From Avrilella dinanensis (GTDB lineage: Bacteria; Bacteroidota; Bacteroidia; Flavobacteriales; Flavobacteriaceae): a stretch of DNA of 64,000 nucleotides. The notes beneath the pieces are model-generated. The model was not told the origin of the DNA and searched no databases. It saw nothing but the letters and a program-made list of their open reading frames with translations. The translations under genes and the position numbers were made by a program. The stretch lies in assembly GCF_002807015.1 (NCBI RefSeq), contig NZ_NIPO01000001.1, positions 1,800,417 through 1,864,416 of the forward strand, written 5' to 3'. Numbering within the stretch: the stretch's first letter is position 1; each line of letters starts with the position of its first letter. This document shows, in pieces, positions 1 through 8,775 of this stretch.

Positions 1-1
1 T

Positions 2-217
2 ATTTGGACCTTACAGAGCCAACCTGAGTCAAAAATTTATATCTTTGACCGTCATGGGAAGTTGTTGAAACAGATCAGTCCAAACGGCGAAGGCTGGGAC
101 GGTACATTCAACGGCAGAGAATTACCATCAACGGATTACTGGTTCCGGGTGGAGTACATCGAACCCAACACAGGATTACATCAAGAATTTAGAGGACATT
201 TTACATTAAAACGATAA
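2..217 (+). CDS. C-terminus of a T9SS type B sorting-domain protein (partial)
   Basis: This open frame enters from the left edge and ends with TAA at 215-217, leaving 71 residues. It reads IWTLQSQPESKIYIFDRHGK, then KLLKQISPNGEGWDGTFNGR, and ends FRGHFTLKR. The YIFDRHGKLL...GWDGTFNG...TDYWFRVEY pattern is the gliding-motility-associated C-terminal (type B) sorting domain used by Bacteroidota to send proteins through the type IX secretion system. The functional domain of the protein lies outside the window, so its activity cannot be named. A strong terminator follows 27 bp after the stop. Confidence 0.85.
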   Translation: MWTLQSQPESKIYIFDRHGKLLKQISPNGEGWDGTFNGRELPSTDYWFRVEYIEPNTGLHQEFRGHFTLKR

Positions 218-243
218 AATCGTTAAACCAACTCAATAAAACT

Positions 244-273
244 AAAAGCTGCTCTGAAAAGAGCAGCTTTTTT
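244..273. terminator. Intrinsic terminator between convergent genes
   Basis: A 12-bp perfect stem (AAAAGCTGCTCT / AGAGCAGCTTTT) encloses a GAAA loop and continues into a T run. It has A's on one side and T's on the other, so it can serve both the upstream T9SS client (+) and galE (-). Confidence 0.9.
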
Positions 274-317
274 GTTGGGTAAGAGTTATGGAAATAGGTT
301 GTTGTTGATAAAGATAT

Positions 318-1325
318 TTACAACAACTTTTTCTGAAATTCCCATGCTGTTTTCATAGATTCCTGTAACGAAGTTGTAGGTTCCCAGTTTAGTTTGTTTT
401 TCGCCTGGCTGAAATCAGCATAGGCTTCCTGAATGTCGCCGGAACGACGAGGAAGAATATTGTAGTTGATTTTTAAGTTGTTAGCGTTTTCAAAAGCTTT
501 AATTATTTCCAAAACAGTTGACCCCTTGCCAGAACCCAGATTAAAACATTCCAGATTCTTTTTATTCTCTTTGTTTAATAAATAATTTAAAGCTTTTACG
601 TGGGCATCAACCAAATCGTTTACGTCGATATAATCGCGAATGGCTGTTCCGTCACGGGTGGTATAATCATTTCCGAAAACCCCTAAAGAATCACGGATAC
701 CAGCAGCTGTCTGGGTAATATAAGGGAGTAAGTTATTTGGAATTCCTTTTGGAATTTCGCCAATCAAACCAGATGGGTGAGCCCCCACAGGATTGAAATA
801 ACGCAATGATATGGCATTTTTTTGTTCGGCTTGTACGAAATCTGAAATAATTTCTTCGCCCATGTGTTTGGTTTTTCCGTAAGGAGATTCCGGTCTTTTC
901 AGTGGGGTGTTTTCATCAATCGGCATTCGGTCTGCTTGTCCGTAAACAGTGCATGACGATGAAAAAATAAAATGGTCTGTTTCGGATTCGGTCATTGCTT
1001 CCAGCAAATTAATCAAACCCAACAAATTATTCCTATAATACATTAAAGGTTGCTGTACAGATTCGCCCACAGCTTTGTATGCCGCAAAATGAATAATTCC
1101 GTCCACAGATTCTTTTCTGAACAATTCTGTAACTGCTTTATTGTCCTTTAAATCAATCTGATAAAACTTGGGTGTAACGCCGGTTATTTTTGCTATTTTG
1201 CCTAAAAAACTTTTATCAGAATTAGATAAATCATCAATAATAATTACCTGAAAACCTGCTTGCTGCAACGCAACCACTGTGTGTGAGCCTATGTATCCTA
1301 AGCCTCCTGTGACTAATATATTCAT
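318..1325 (-). CDS. galE: UDP-glucose 4-epimerase
   Basis: This 335-residue short-chain dehydrogenase interconverts UDP-glucose and UDP-galactose in the cytoplasm, supplying galactosyl units for cell-surface glycans. The Rossmann motif GGLGYIG lies at residues 7-13. The catalytic Ser/Tyr/Lys set is visible as SSSCTVYG (122-129) and YGKTK, with Tyr149 and Lys153. Length matches bacterial GalE. It is a single-gene unit: the neighbour on the right is divergent and a terminator lies after the stop. A TATCTTTG box sits only 4 nt before the ATG, so the transcript may be leaderless. WbpP-like epimerases with other UDP-sugar substrates are a less likely alternative. Confidence 0.95.
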   Translation of the reverse strand: MNILVTGGLGYIGSHTVVALQQAGFQVIIIDDLSNSDKSFLGKIAKITGVTPKFYQIDLKDNKAVTELFRKESVDGIIHFAAYKAVGESVQQPLMYYRNNLLGLINLLEAMTESETDHFIFSSSCTVYGQADRMPIDENTPLKRPESPYGKTKHMGEEIISDFVQAEQKNAISLRYFNPVGAHPSGLIGEIPKGIPNNLLPYITQTAAGIRDSLGVFGNDYTTRDGTAIRDYIDVNDLVDAHVKALNYLLNKENKKNLECFNLGSGKGSTVLEIIKAFENANNLKINYNILPRRSGDIQEAYADFSQAKNKLNWEPTTSLQESMKTAWEFQKKLL

Positions 1326-1329
1326 AATC

Positions 1330-1337
1330 CAAAGATA
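1330..1337 (-). promoter_or_regulatory. -7 promoter box of galE
   Basis: On the minus strand this reads TATCTTTG, a full match to the Bacteroidota TAnnTTTG element. Only GATT separates it from the ATG, so initiation would fall at or next to the start codon. No clear TTG -33 element is seen at the usual spacing. Confidence 0.65.
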
Positions 1338-1507
1338 AAAATAAAGATTAAATAAATCGTCTGATAAGTAAAATAGAGATAATTGTTTGTTAAATGTTGC
1401 AATGGAAAGTTCATTTTATCGTTTATCTTTTGAAACAAGGAAAAATTTGAAGTATTTTTACCTCATTCAATCAGACAATCCAAAAATACTATTTTTTGAA
1501 AAACACA

Positions 1508-2905
1508 ATGGCTACAAATAATATATTAGTAATCGACGATGATGTATCGTTTTGCATGCTATTAAACACTTTTTTGACCCGAAAAGGATTTGCTGTTTCT
1601 ACGGCTTATTCCATTGAAGAGGCGAAACAATTGTTTGACCAGACAAAGTTTCAACTGATTCTTACTGATGTCAGGCTGCCTGATGGCGATGGTGTGGAAA
1701 TCCTTAAATATGTCAAAGAAGAAAATCCGATGATTCAGGTTATTCTGATGACGGGTTATACCGATATCAAAACGGCGGTAAACGCAATGAAACTGGGAGC
1801 ATTTGACTATGTTGCCAAGCCGATAAACTCAGACCAGATTTTAGATACCATTCAGCAAGCATTATCGAAAAGTACCGATAAACGTACGGTTTCAGAACCG
1901 AGGACTGCTGCCAGAGAAAATTCATCTGAACAAGTGAGTAATGTGGATTATGTCAAAGGGAAAAGCGAGAAATCGAAGCAATTGCACCATTTCATTGACG
2001 TAGTCGCACCGACTAATATTTCTGTGTTGATTATTGGCGAAAGCGGTACCGGAAAAGAGAATATTGCTTATTCTATCCATAAAAAAAGTGAACGAGCACA
2101 AGCACCCTATATTGCAGTGGATTGCGGAGCTATTCCTAAAGATTTAGCAGCGAGTGAGTTTTTCGGTCATGTTAAAGGCTCATTTACCGGAGCGGCGAAT
2201 GATAAAACAGGACATTTTGAGGCGGCAAACGGCGGAACAGTTTTTCTGGACGAAGTAGGTAATCTCTCTTATGATGTGCAGATACAATTGCTACGGGCGT
2301 TGCAGGAGCGAAAAGTGAAACCGGTGGGAAGTAGTAAAGAAATAGATGTGGACATTCGCGTGATTGCGGCAACGAATGAAGATTTGCAAAAGGCAGTGAG
2401 AGATGGCAAATTCAGGGAAGATTTATATCATCGGTTAAATGAATTTTCGATTCAGGCACCGCGGCTGGCGGAACGTAAAGAAGATATTTTGTCTTTTGCT
2501 GATTTCTTTTTGCATCAGTCTAACAGCGACTTGAACAAAAATGTCAGAGGGTTTTCGCCCGAAGTTCAATCGTTCTTCTTGGAATACGAATGGCCGGGGA
2601 ATCTACGGGAAATGAGAAACATCATTAAGAGAGCCGTTCTTTTGTGCGTTGATAATGTGGTTGGCATCGATGTTTTGCCTTCCGAAATTTTTGACCGTAC
2701 TAATGATTTTGACGATGAAGATATAGAATATGAAAGCAATTCTCAAGAAGATAATTTAAAATTATATTCCTCTAAAAGCGAAGAAAAAACCATTCGATTA
2801 GCGTTAGAAAAAGCCAAATTCAACAAAACCAAAGCTGCTAAAATATTAGGAATCGACCGAAAAACCTTGTATAATAAAATTAAATTGTATGATATAGAAG
2901 TTTAA
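1508..2905 (+). CDS. Sigma-54-dependent response regulator (NtrC family)
   Basis: This 466-residue transcription activator has three domains. The receiver (3-120) has an acidic pocket IDDD at 9-12, phosphoacceptor Asp54 in TDVRLPDG and Lys104 in VAKP. The AAA+ domain has Walker A GESGTGKE (178-185), sigma-54 loop GSFTGA (224-229) and Walker B TVFLDEVG. A C-terminal Fis-type helix-turn-helix ends in RKTLYNKI. It should remodel sigma-54 RNA polymerase when phosphorylated. I chose ATG at 1508; a TTG four codons upstream is in frame but less likely. GSFTGA carries Ser for the usual Ala and FFGH replaces LFGH. No histidine kinase gene is adjacent, so its partner is unknown. A MITE-like repeat begins directly at the stop codon. 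Confidence 0.93.
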   Translation: MATNNILVIDDDVSFCMLLNTFLTRKGFAVSTAYSIEEAKQLFDQTKFQLILTDVRLPDGDGVEILKYVKEENPMIQVILMTGYTDIKTAVNAMKLGAFDYVAKPINSDQILDTIQQALSKSTDKRTVSEPRTAARENSSEQVSNVDYVKGKSEKSKQLHHFIDVVAPTNISVLIIGESGTGKENIAYSIHKKSERAQAPYIAVDCGAIPKDLAASEFFGHVKGSFTGAANDKTGHFEAANGGTVFLDEVGNLSYDVQIQLLRALQERKVKPVGSSKEIDVDIRVIAATNEDLQKAVRDGKFREDLYHRLNEFSIQAPRLAERKEDILSFADFFLHQSNSDLNKNVRGFSPEVQSFFLEYEWPGNLREMRNIIKRAVLLCVDNVVGIDVLPSEIFDRTNDFDDEDIEYESNSQEDNLKLYSSKSEEKTIRLALEKAKFNKTKAAKILGIDRKTLYNKIKLYDIEV

Positions 2906-3065
2906 GAGCCTGTTTAAATTTGTATTGTAAAAATGTTTATAGGTTATTTTTGAGGTAGAACAAGGCAAATTTTCAAAGGATAGCAGAGCTATCGTTTTAA
3001 AATTTAACGCAGTTATGACCAAAAAGAAGCATAAACAAATTATTAGATAAATTTTAAACAGGCTC
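2906..3065 (+). repeat. MITE-like 160-bp element, copy 1
   Basis: The element starts GAGCCTGTTTAAA and ends TTTAAACAGGCTC, giving perfect 13-bp terminal inverted repeats. It has no coding potential and holds a central palindrome GATAGC-AGA-GCTATC. A second copy lies in reverse orientation at 8547-8707. The two differ by one T insertion and three substitutions by eye (about 97-98% identity). This copy abuts the stop codon of the response regulator gene and lies downstream of the tRNA-Asp genes. Confidence 0.85.
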
Positions 3066-3171
3066 TTTTTGCCTGAAATTTTCTATCATAATTGCACCAC
3101 TTAGTGGTTGTTCATAATTCTAAACAGGCGTTAAATTACAAGTAATTTGAAAATTTTGGATAGCGTGTAAA

Positions 3172-3209
3172 ACAAAAAAACCTGCAATTTCAATGAAATT
3201 ACAGGTTTT
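3172..3209 (-). terminator. Terminator downstream of the tRNA-Asp genes
   Basis: On the minus strand AACCTG-T-AATTTC pairs with GAAATT-G-CAGGTT around a short ATT loop, with one internal mismatch, followed by a run of seven T's. It lies 15 bp beyond the 3' end of the first tRNA-Asp. Confidence 0.8.
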
Positions 3210-3224
3210 AAAAAAATGTTTTTG

Positions 3225-3298
3225 CGGTCTGGACGGGACTCGAACCCGCGACCTCCTGCGTGACAGGCAGGCATTCTAACCAACTGAACTACCAAACC
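3225..3298 (-). tRNA. tRNA-Asp (GTC), copy 1
   Basis: The 74-nt cloverleaf on the minus strand has a GGTTTGG/CCAGACC acceptor stem, discriminator G, anticodon loop CTGTCAC with anticodon GTC, and T-loop TTCGAGT. CCA is not encoded. The sequence is identical to the copy at 3367-3440, which lies upstream in the same transcription direction. Confidence 0.96.
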
Positions 3299-3366
3299 AA
3301 AAACAAAAAATTTTATAAATAAAAAGAGCTTAAAAATCCCTGACGAAACAGAGGTTTGCTACTTAG

Positions 3367-3440
3367 CGGTCTGGACGGGACTCGAACCCGCGACCTCCTG
3401 CGTGACAGGCAGGCATTCTAACCAACTGAACTACCAAACC
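3367..3440 (-). tRNA. tRNA-Asp (GTC), copy 2
   Basis: The gene is identical in sequence to the tRNA-Asp at 3225-3298, with anticodon GTC and no encoded CCA. It is the promoter-proximal member of the tandem pair. The 68-bp spacer shows no promoter of its own, so both are probably cut from one transcript. Confidence 0.96.
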
Positions 3441-3458
3441 GTTCGCTGTATAGCGGTG

Positions 3459-3488
3459 CAAATATATAACTGTTTTTTATTTCTACAA
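3459..3488 (-). promoter_or_regulatory. Promoter of the tRNA-Asp pair
   Basis: On the minus strand a TTG is followed by 19 bp and TATATTTG, a full match to the Bacteroidota primary-sigma consensus. The same TTATATATTTGCACC context recurs in front of tRNA-fMet (49556-49563). Confidence 0.85.
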
Positions 3489-3540
3489 ATATATTTATTG
3501 TTTTTTATGCATTATTTTTCATACGACCGGAATCACATAA

Positions 3541-3577
3541 AAAAAGTCGGAAAAATCAATGTTTTCCGACTTTTTTT
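3541..3577 (-). terminator. Terminator of trxA
   Basis: A long stem formed by AAAAAGTCGGAAAA and TTTTCCGACTTTTT around TCAATG, with T runs available in both directions. It starts 20 bp beyond the trxA stop. Confidence 0.88.
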
Positions 3578-3597
3578 ATTCTCTCTGAATCTGACAA

Positions 3598-3915
3598 TTA
3601 CAACAAATTGTTGATAGCGTCCACATAGGTTTGTTTCGGTGCCACACCAACCTGGCGTGCAACTACTTCTCCGTTATGGAAAACCAAAACGGTTGGAATA
3701 TTTCTAATCCCGTACTGTGAAGCAAAATCCTGGTTTGCGTCCACATCAACTTTTCCTACTACTGCTTTTCCGTCAAATTCTGAACTGATTTCCTCGATTA
3801 CCGGTCCTAACATTTTGCATGGTCCACACCATTCCGCCCAAAAATCTACCACTACCGGTTTGTCTGATTTTAAAACTACTTCTTCGAAAGTAGCATCTGT
3901 TATTTCTAATGCCAT
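3598..3915 (-). CDS. trxA: Thioredoxin
   Basis: This is a 105-residue cytoplasmic dithiol carrier that reduces protein disulfides and is recharged by thioredoxin reductase. The active site WCGPCK spans residues 29-34 (Cys30, Cys33). The cis-Pro region appears as NIPTVLVF, and the whole length is one thioredoxin fold with no signal peptide. A TAAATTTG promoter box lies 30 bp upstream and a terminator follows, so it is a separate unit from dnaE, whose stop lies 100 bp upstream. It sits inside the segment bounded by the two inverted MITE copies. Confidence 0.97.
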   Translation of the reverse strand: MALEITDATFEEVVLKSDKPVVVDFWAEWCGPCKMLGPVIEEISSEFDGKAVVGKVDVDANQDFASQYGIRNIPTVLVFHNGEVVARQVGVAPKQTYVDAINNLL

Positions 3916-3944
3916 AATTCTCTTATTTTGGTTATTTAACTCAA

Positions 3945-3952
3945 CAAATTTA
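3945..3952 (-). promoter_or_regulatory. -7 promoter box of trxA
   Basis: The minus strand reads TAAATTTG, 29 nt before the trxA ATG. No TTG is seen at 19-20 bp. Confidence 0.55.
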
Positions 3953-4015
3953 CAGATATTTTCATTGAAAAACTACTCCCTTTAATAAGTTTTCATTATT
4001 CCACTATTGATTTTA

Positions 4016-7000
4016 TCAATTAATCTCGAATGTTACGCCTAATTGTTCTAGCTCTTCCAGCAAATCTGTAGTAATGTCCACACGTGTATTCCGGCTTGGC
4101 ATCACAATCTTGTTTTTAACTTTATATTCTACCGCCGGCTCAGCCACCATCACTTCTTCATTTTCGCTTGAATCTATCATATCATCTGGTATTTCCGGTA
4201 TATTTGGCGTGATAGTTTGTGCAGAATCCAGTTCTGAAATTTCAAAAACCACCTTTCGCTTGCCTTTATTTTGCTCAAGCAAATCACGGATTTTTTCTAA
4301 TTTTCCGGCATCAATCTCTTTGATATCCAGTTTCAGCATCAGTTCTTTGGCGTAATTTTCCATTACTTCATGCAACGATTTGATATCAACGATTTGCAAT
4401 TTAGGTTCGCCTGGCTGCCCGGTACGTTTATCCGGCCAACCTTCTCTGACAATGGCTTTTACATACACAAAATTATTTTTGAACAGCAAATGTCTGTTTT
4501 TGAGATAATCGTCATTAAACAGCCGCAGCTGATAACTTTCGTCATATCCTTCGATGGTAAACATTCCCCACGCCTTGCCTTTTGCTGAAGTCCGATGATC
4601 TTCTTCGGTTATCATTCCTCCAAAACTAACGGTTTTGCCCAGCAATGGTTTTAAATCTTTCAGCGAAATGAGCTTAGTTCTGCAATATCCTTTCATCTCG
4701 TATTTAAAATCATCTAACGGGTGCCCGGAGATGTATATGCCGACAACTTCTTTTTCCCGTGCCAGTTTTTCCATTGTTCCCCATTCCTCACATTGAGGGA
4801 CTTCAGGCTCGGGAATTTGCACTTCGCTTGCCTCGCCGAATAAACTTACCTGTGCCGAATTTTCATTTTCCTTAAATCGGGCAGCATATTTCAACACTTT
4901 TTCCAGAAACGGCACACCGTCATTTTCTTCATGAAAATATTGAGCCCGGTGTATTCCTTCAAAACAGTCGAAACAACCTGCCAATGCCATATTTTCAAAA
5001 GCTTTTTTGTTGGCAGCTCTCAAATCAATACGTTTTGCCAAATCAAATACCGATTTGTATTTACTGTCTGCACGGTTCTCTACGATAGTCTGCACAGCTC
5101 CTTCCCCAACGCCTTTGATTGCTCCCATTCCAAAACGGATTTCGTATTTGTCATTTACGGCAAATTTATATTGAGATTCATTGACATCGGGACCTAAAAC
5201 CGCCAATCCCATACGACGGCATTCTTCCATAAAAAAGGTTACCTGTTTAATATCATTCATGTTATTGGACAGCACTGCCGCCATATATTCTGCCGGATAA
5301 TGTGCTTTGAGATAGGCCGTTTGATACGCCACCCATGCATAGCAAGTAGAATGGGATTTGTTGAACGCATACGCTGCAAATGCTTCCCAGTCTTTCCAGA
5401 TTTTTTCCAGTGCCTGTTCATCATGTCCTTTAGCTTTTGCCTGCTCGATAAACTTCGGACGCATTTTATCGAGTACGTCACGTTGTTTTTTCCCCATTGC
5501 CTTACGTAATACGTCGGCTTCACCTTTGGTAAAGTCTGCCAGCTTTTGTGACAAAAGCATTACTTGCTCCTGATATACCGTAATTCCATAGGTTTCTTCG
5601 AGATATTCCTGGCAAGCATCTAAATCGTAGGTAATTGGTTCTTGTCCGTGCTTACGGCGGATAAATGACGGGATATATTCCAACGGCCCCGGGCGATACA
5701 GAGCATTCATGGCAATCAAATCGGCAAAAACAGTAGGTTTCAGCTCACGCATATATTTTTGCATACCAGGGGACTCGTATTGGAAAATCCCGACGGTTTC
5801 CCCTCTTTGGAACAACTCATAAGTCTTGACATCATCAATCGGAAATTCATCTGGATTCAACACGTCGCCGGTACGCAAACGAATAATTTCACAAGTATCT
5901 TTGATTAATGTTAATGTTTTTAATCCCAAAAAGTCCATCTTGAGCAATCCGGCACTTTCCGCCACCGAGTTGTCGAATTGGGTTACATATAAATCTGAAT
6001 CTTTTGCCGTAGTTACCGGAACGAAATTGGTAATATCATCTGGTGTAATAATTACACCGCAAGCATGAATACCAGTGTTTCTCAAAGAACCTTCGAGTAC
6101 CTGAGCCTGATTGATTGTTTGTGCTTCCAAATCATCTTTCCTGGCAATCTGAATCAGCTCTTTAACTTTATCAAATTCTTCTGAACGCAGGGCTTTCTTC
6201 ACTTCATCTTCCTGCTCATTCAGGAATCTTGCCAGATTCCACTTTGACGGCATCATACCCGGAATTAATTTTGCCAGTTTATCTGCCTCAAACAAAGGTA
6301 AATCCAGCACTCTCGCCGTATCACGAATCGCCGATTTGGTCGCCATTTTACCATAAGTAATAATCTGTGCAACCTGATTTTGACCGTATTTATCAATCAC
6401 ATACTGCATGACTTTTGACCGGCCTTCATCATCAAAATCAATATCAATATCGGGCATGGAAATCCTGTCCGGATTCAGGAAACGCTCAAAAAGCAAATCG
6501 TATTCAATCGGGTCTAAATTGGTAATTCCTAAACAATATGCAACCGCCGAACCTGCCGCCGAACCACGACCCGGCCCTACGGAAACGCCCATTTCACGAG
6601 CCGCTGCAATGAAATCCTGAACAATCAAAAAGTATCCGGGATAACCGGTACGCTCAATCGTCGCCAGTTCAAAATCTAATCTTTCAGAAATTTCCGGCGT
6701 AATTTCCTTATATCTTTTTTTCGCCCCTTCATAAGTGAGGTATCTGAGGTAGTTATTTTCCCCACGTTTGCCGCCGTCTTTTTCGTCTTCCAAATCCTGA
6801 AATTCTTCCGGAATGGCAAACTTTGGCAGTAATACATCTCTGTGCAGGGCATAAATTTCTATTTTATCGACAATATCTTGTATGTTGATGATTGCCTGAG
6901 GAAAATCACGAAAGGACGTTTTCATTTCTTCCGCCGATTTGAAATAATAATTGTCATTCGGCATTCCGAACCGGAAACCACGACCACGACCAATCGGTGT

Positions 7001-8518
7001 ATCTTTCTTTTCGCCGTCTTTTACACAAAGTAAAATATCGTGTGCATTGGCATCTTCTTTTTCCGCATAAAAAACATTGTTGGTAGCGACAGCCTTTATG
7101 TCGTGTTTCACCGACCATTGCATCAACGTTTGATTGACTCTGTTTTCATCTTCCTGGTCGTGACGCATCAGCTCAATGTAGAAATCGTCAGCAAACTGGG
7201 TTTTCCACCAAAGCAAAGCTTCTTCCGCCTGTCTTTCTCCGATGTTAAGGATTTTTGACGGTACTTCGCCCTGCATTCCGCCGGTAAGCACGATAATATC
7301 TTCTTTATATTTTTCTACAATCGTTTTGTCGATACGTGGCACATAGTAAAATCCGTTGGTGTGTGCCAGCGATGTCATTTTTGCCAAATTGTGGTATCCT
7401 TTTTTGTTTTTAGCCAGAAAAACTACCGGGTAGCCGTTGTCTTTGACTTTTTTGTTGGTATGGTCTTCACAAACATTCAACTCACAACCAACGATTGGTT
7501 TAATTATCGCTTCAGTAGGTTCTTCCCCGGTTTCTGCCAACTGTTTGTTTTTCGATTCTGCAGATTTATTATGCGAAAGTATCGCACTGACAAACTGAAA
7601 CGCTCCCATCATATTACCTAAATCAGTCATCGCCACGGCTGGCATTTTTTGTTTCGTTGCCAATCCGACCAACTGATTGACAGATATGGTGGATTGCAGA
7701 ATCGAAAACTGGGTATGATTGTGCAAATGAGAAAACACCGCCGATTCCAATGCTTTTAAATCATTTTCTGATACTTCGATCATATCATCGGAAATGACTC
7801 CCGCTTTTTCTAATTGTTTTCGGATTTGTTCGGACTCTTGTTTGAGATTGATGTGTTTGAGTCCGATTAATTCAATTGATTTCGGATTGTTTTCTTTAAA
7901 AATTCTCAGAAAACCATTCGGTTGCTGCAATTCATCTTCGCTAAAAACTTCTCTACGCATCAGCTCGAAAAAACAGCGTGTGGTCGCCTCTACATCGGCA
8001 GTAGCATTGTGTGCCTCAGCAAAAGGTTGTCCGAATAAATATTCGTGCAATTCGGTCAAAGTCGGTAGTTTATACCGACCTCCGCGACCTCCGGGTAATT
8101 TCAGCAATTCTGCGGTGGTTTCTGTACAAGTGTCCAAAACCGGTTTTTCAGTCAGCGTATTTTCAAAGCTTTTTCTGTAAAACTCGCACCCCATAATATT
8201 TACGTCGAAACCTACATTTTGCCCAACAACAAACTTTGCTTTTTGCAATGCCTGATTGAATTCGCTCAAAGCAAAATCTAAATCAACACCTTTTTCTGTC
8301 GCTAAAAGTGTAGAAATTCCATGTATCCGCTCGGAATCATACGGAATATCAAAACCTTCAGGCTTAATCAGAAAATCTTTGTGTTCAACTACACGTCCCA
8401 TTTCGTCATGTAACTGCCAGGCAATCTGAATACATCTCGGCCAGTTGTCCGTATCTGTGATGGGTGCGTTCCAGCTCTTGGGTAACCCTGTAGTTTCGGT
8501 ATCGAAGATTAAATACAT
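4016..8518 (-). CDS. dnaE: DNA polymerase III alpha subunit with N-terminal DEDDh exonuclease domain
   Basis: The 1500-residue replicative polymerase is about 340 residues longer than E. coli DnaE. The extra N-terminus is a DEDDh 3'-5' exonuclease: DTETTG (6-11), GQNVGFD and HNATADVE. A PHP domain follows near residue 265 (HLHNHTQFS). The polymerase active site PDIDIDFDDEGR lies near 688-699, with GPGRGSAAGS before it. An OB fold is near 1290 and a short C-terminal domain follows. Proofreading is therefore likely built in cis. I chose ATG 8518 (MYLIFDTETTG) because it starts right at the first beta strand; an in-frame TTG lies seven codons upstream. A MITE copy ends 28 bp before this ATG, so its sequence must supply or tolerate the promoter. 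Confidence 0.96.
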   Translation of the reverse strand: MYLIFDTETTGLPKSWNAPITDTDNWPRCIQIAWQLHDEMGRVVEHKDFLIKPEGFDIPYDSERIHGISTLLATEKGVDLDFALSEFNQALQKAKFVVGQNVGFDVNIMGCEFYRKSFENTLTEKPVLDTCTETTAELLKLPGGRGGRYKLPTLTELHEYLFGQPFAEAHNATADVEATTRCFFELMRREVFSEDELQQPNGFLRIFKENNPKSIELIGLKHINLKQESEQIRKQLEKAGVISDDMIEVSENDLKALESAVFSHLHNHTQFSILQSTISVNQLVGLATKQKMPAVAMTDLGNMMGAFQFVSAILSHNKSAESKNKQLAETGEEPTEAIIKPIVGCELNVCEDHTNKKVKDNGYPVVFLAKNKKGYHNLAKMTSLAHTNGFYYVPRIDKTIVEKYKEDIIVLTGGMQGEVPSKILNIGERQAEEALLWWKTQFADDFYIELMRHDQEDENRVNQTLMQWSVKHDIKAVATNNVFYAEKEDANAHDILLCVKDGEKKDTPIGRGRGFRFGMPNDNYYFKSAEEMKTSFRDFPQAIINIQDIVDKIEIYALHRDVLLPKFAIPEEFQDLEDEKDGGKRGENNYLRYLTYEGAKKRYKEITPEISERLDFELATIERTGYPGYFLIVQDFIAAAREMGVSVGPGRGSAAGSAVAYCLGITNLDPIEYDLLFERFLNPDRISMPDIDIDFDDEGRSKVMQYVIDKYGQNQVAQIITYGKMATKSAIRDTARVLDLPLFEADKLAKLIPGMMPSKWNLARFLNEQEDEVKKALRSEEFDKVKELIQIARKDDLEAQTINQAQVLEGSLRNTGIHACGVIITPDDITNFVPVTTAKDSDLYVTQFDNSVAESAGLLKMDFLGLKTLTLIKDTCEIIRLRTGDVLNPDEFPIDDVKTYELFQRGETVGIFQYESPGMQKYMRELKPTVFADLIAMNALYRPGPLEYIPSFIRRKHGQEPITYDLDACQEYLEETYGITVYQEQVMLLSQKLADFTKGEADVLRKAMGKKQRDVLDKMRPKFIEQAKAKGHDEQALEKIWKDWEAFAAYAFNKSHSTCYAWVAYQTAYLKAHYPAEYMAAVLSNNMNDIKQVTFFMEECRRMGLAVLGPDVNESQYKFAVNDKYEIRFGMGAIKGVGEGAVQTIVENRADSKYKSVFDLAKRIDLRAANKKAFENMALAGCFDCFEGIHRAQYFHEENDGVPFLEKVLKYAARFKENENSAQVSLFGEASEVQIPEPEVPQCEEWGTMEKLAREKEVVGIYISGHPLDDFKYEMKGYCRTKLISLKDLKPLLGKTVSFGGMITEEDHRTSAKGKAWGMFTIEGYDESYQLRLFNDDYLKNRHLLFKNNFVYVKAIVREGWPDKRTGQPGEPKLQIVDIKSLHEVMENYAKELMLKLDIKEIDAGKLEKIRDLLEQNKGKRKVVFEISELDSAQTITPNIPEIPDDMIDSSENEEVMVAEPAVEYKVKNKIVMPSRNTRVDITTDLLEELEQLGVTFEIN

Positions 8519-8546
8519 AGTTTTATTGTGAATTTTCAAAGTATAA

Positions 8547-8707
8547 GAGCCTGTTTAAAATTTATCTAATAATTTGTTTATGCTTCTTTTTGGTCATAAC
8601 CGCTTTAAATTTTAAAACGATAGCTCTGCTATCCTTTGAAAATTTGCCTTGTTCTGCCTCAAAAAATAACCTATAAACATTTTTACAATACAAATTTAAA
8701 CAGGCTC
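8547..8707 (-). repeat. MITE-like 161-bp element, copy 2 (inverted relative to copy 1)
   Basis: This is the reverse-complement copy of the element at 2906-3065, with the same GAGCCTGTTTAAA ends and central GATAGC-AGA-GCTATC palindrome. TAA stands outside both ends, which could be a 3-bp target duplication; copy 1 has TAA on one side and TTT on the other. It fills nearly the whole gap upstream of dnaE. Confidence 0.85.
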
Positions 8708-8720
8708 TAAATTTACAACA

Positions 8721-8753
8721 AAAAAAGCAGTAGAAAAATTCTACTGCTTTTAA
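8721..8753 (-). terminator. Terminator of the RND efflux operon
   Basis: AAAAGCAGTAGAA pairs perfectly with TTCTACTGCTTTT around AAA, with a T run in the minus direction. It lies just beyond the stop of the outer-membrane factor gene. Confidence 0.88.
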
Positions 8754-8775
8754 ATATGCAAGTATTTGAGTGGCA

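Noticed and set aside
3225..3440. Integration duplicate of tRNA-Asp
   Set aside because: Both copies are complete tRNAs with no integrase or foreign DNA between them, so this is an ordinary tandem tRNA pair.
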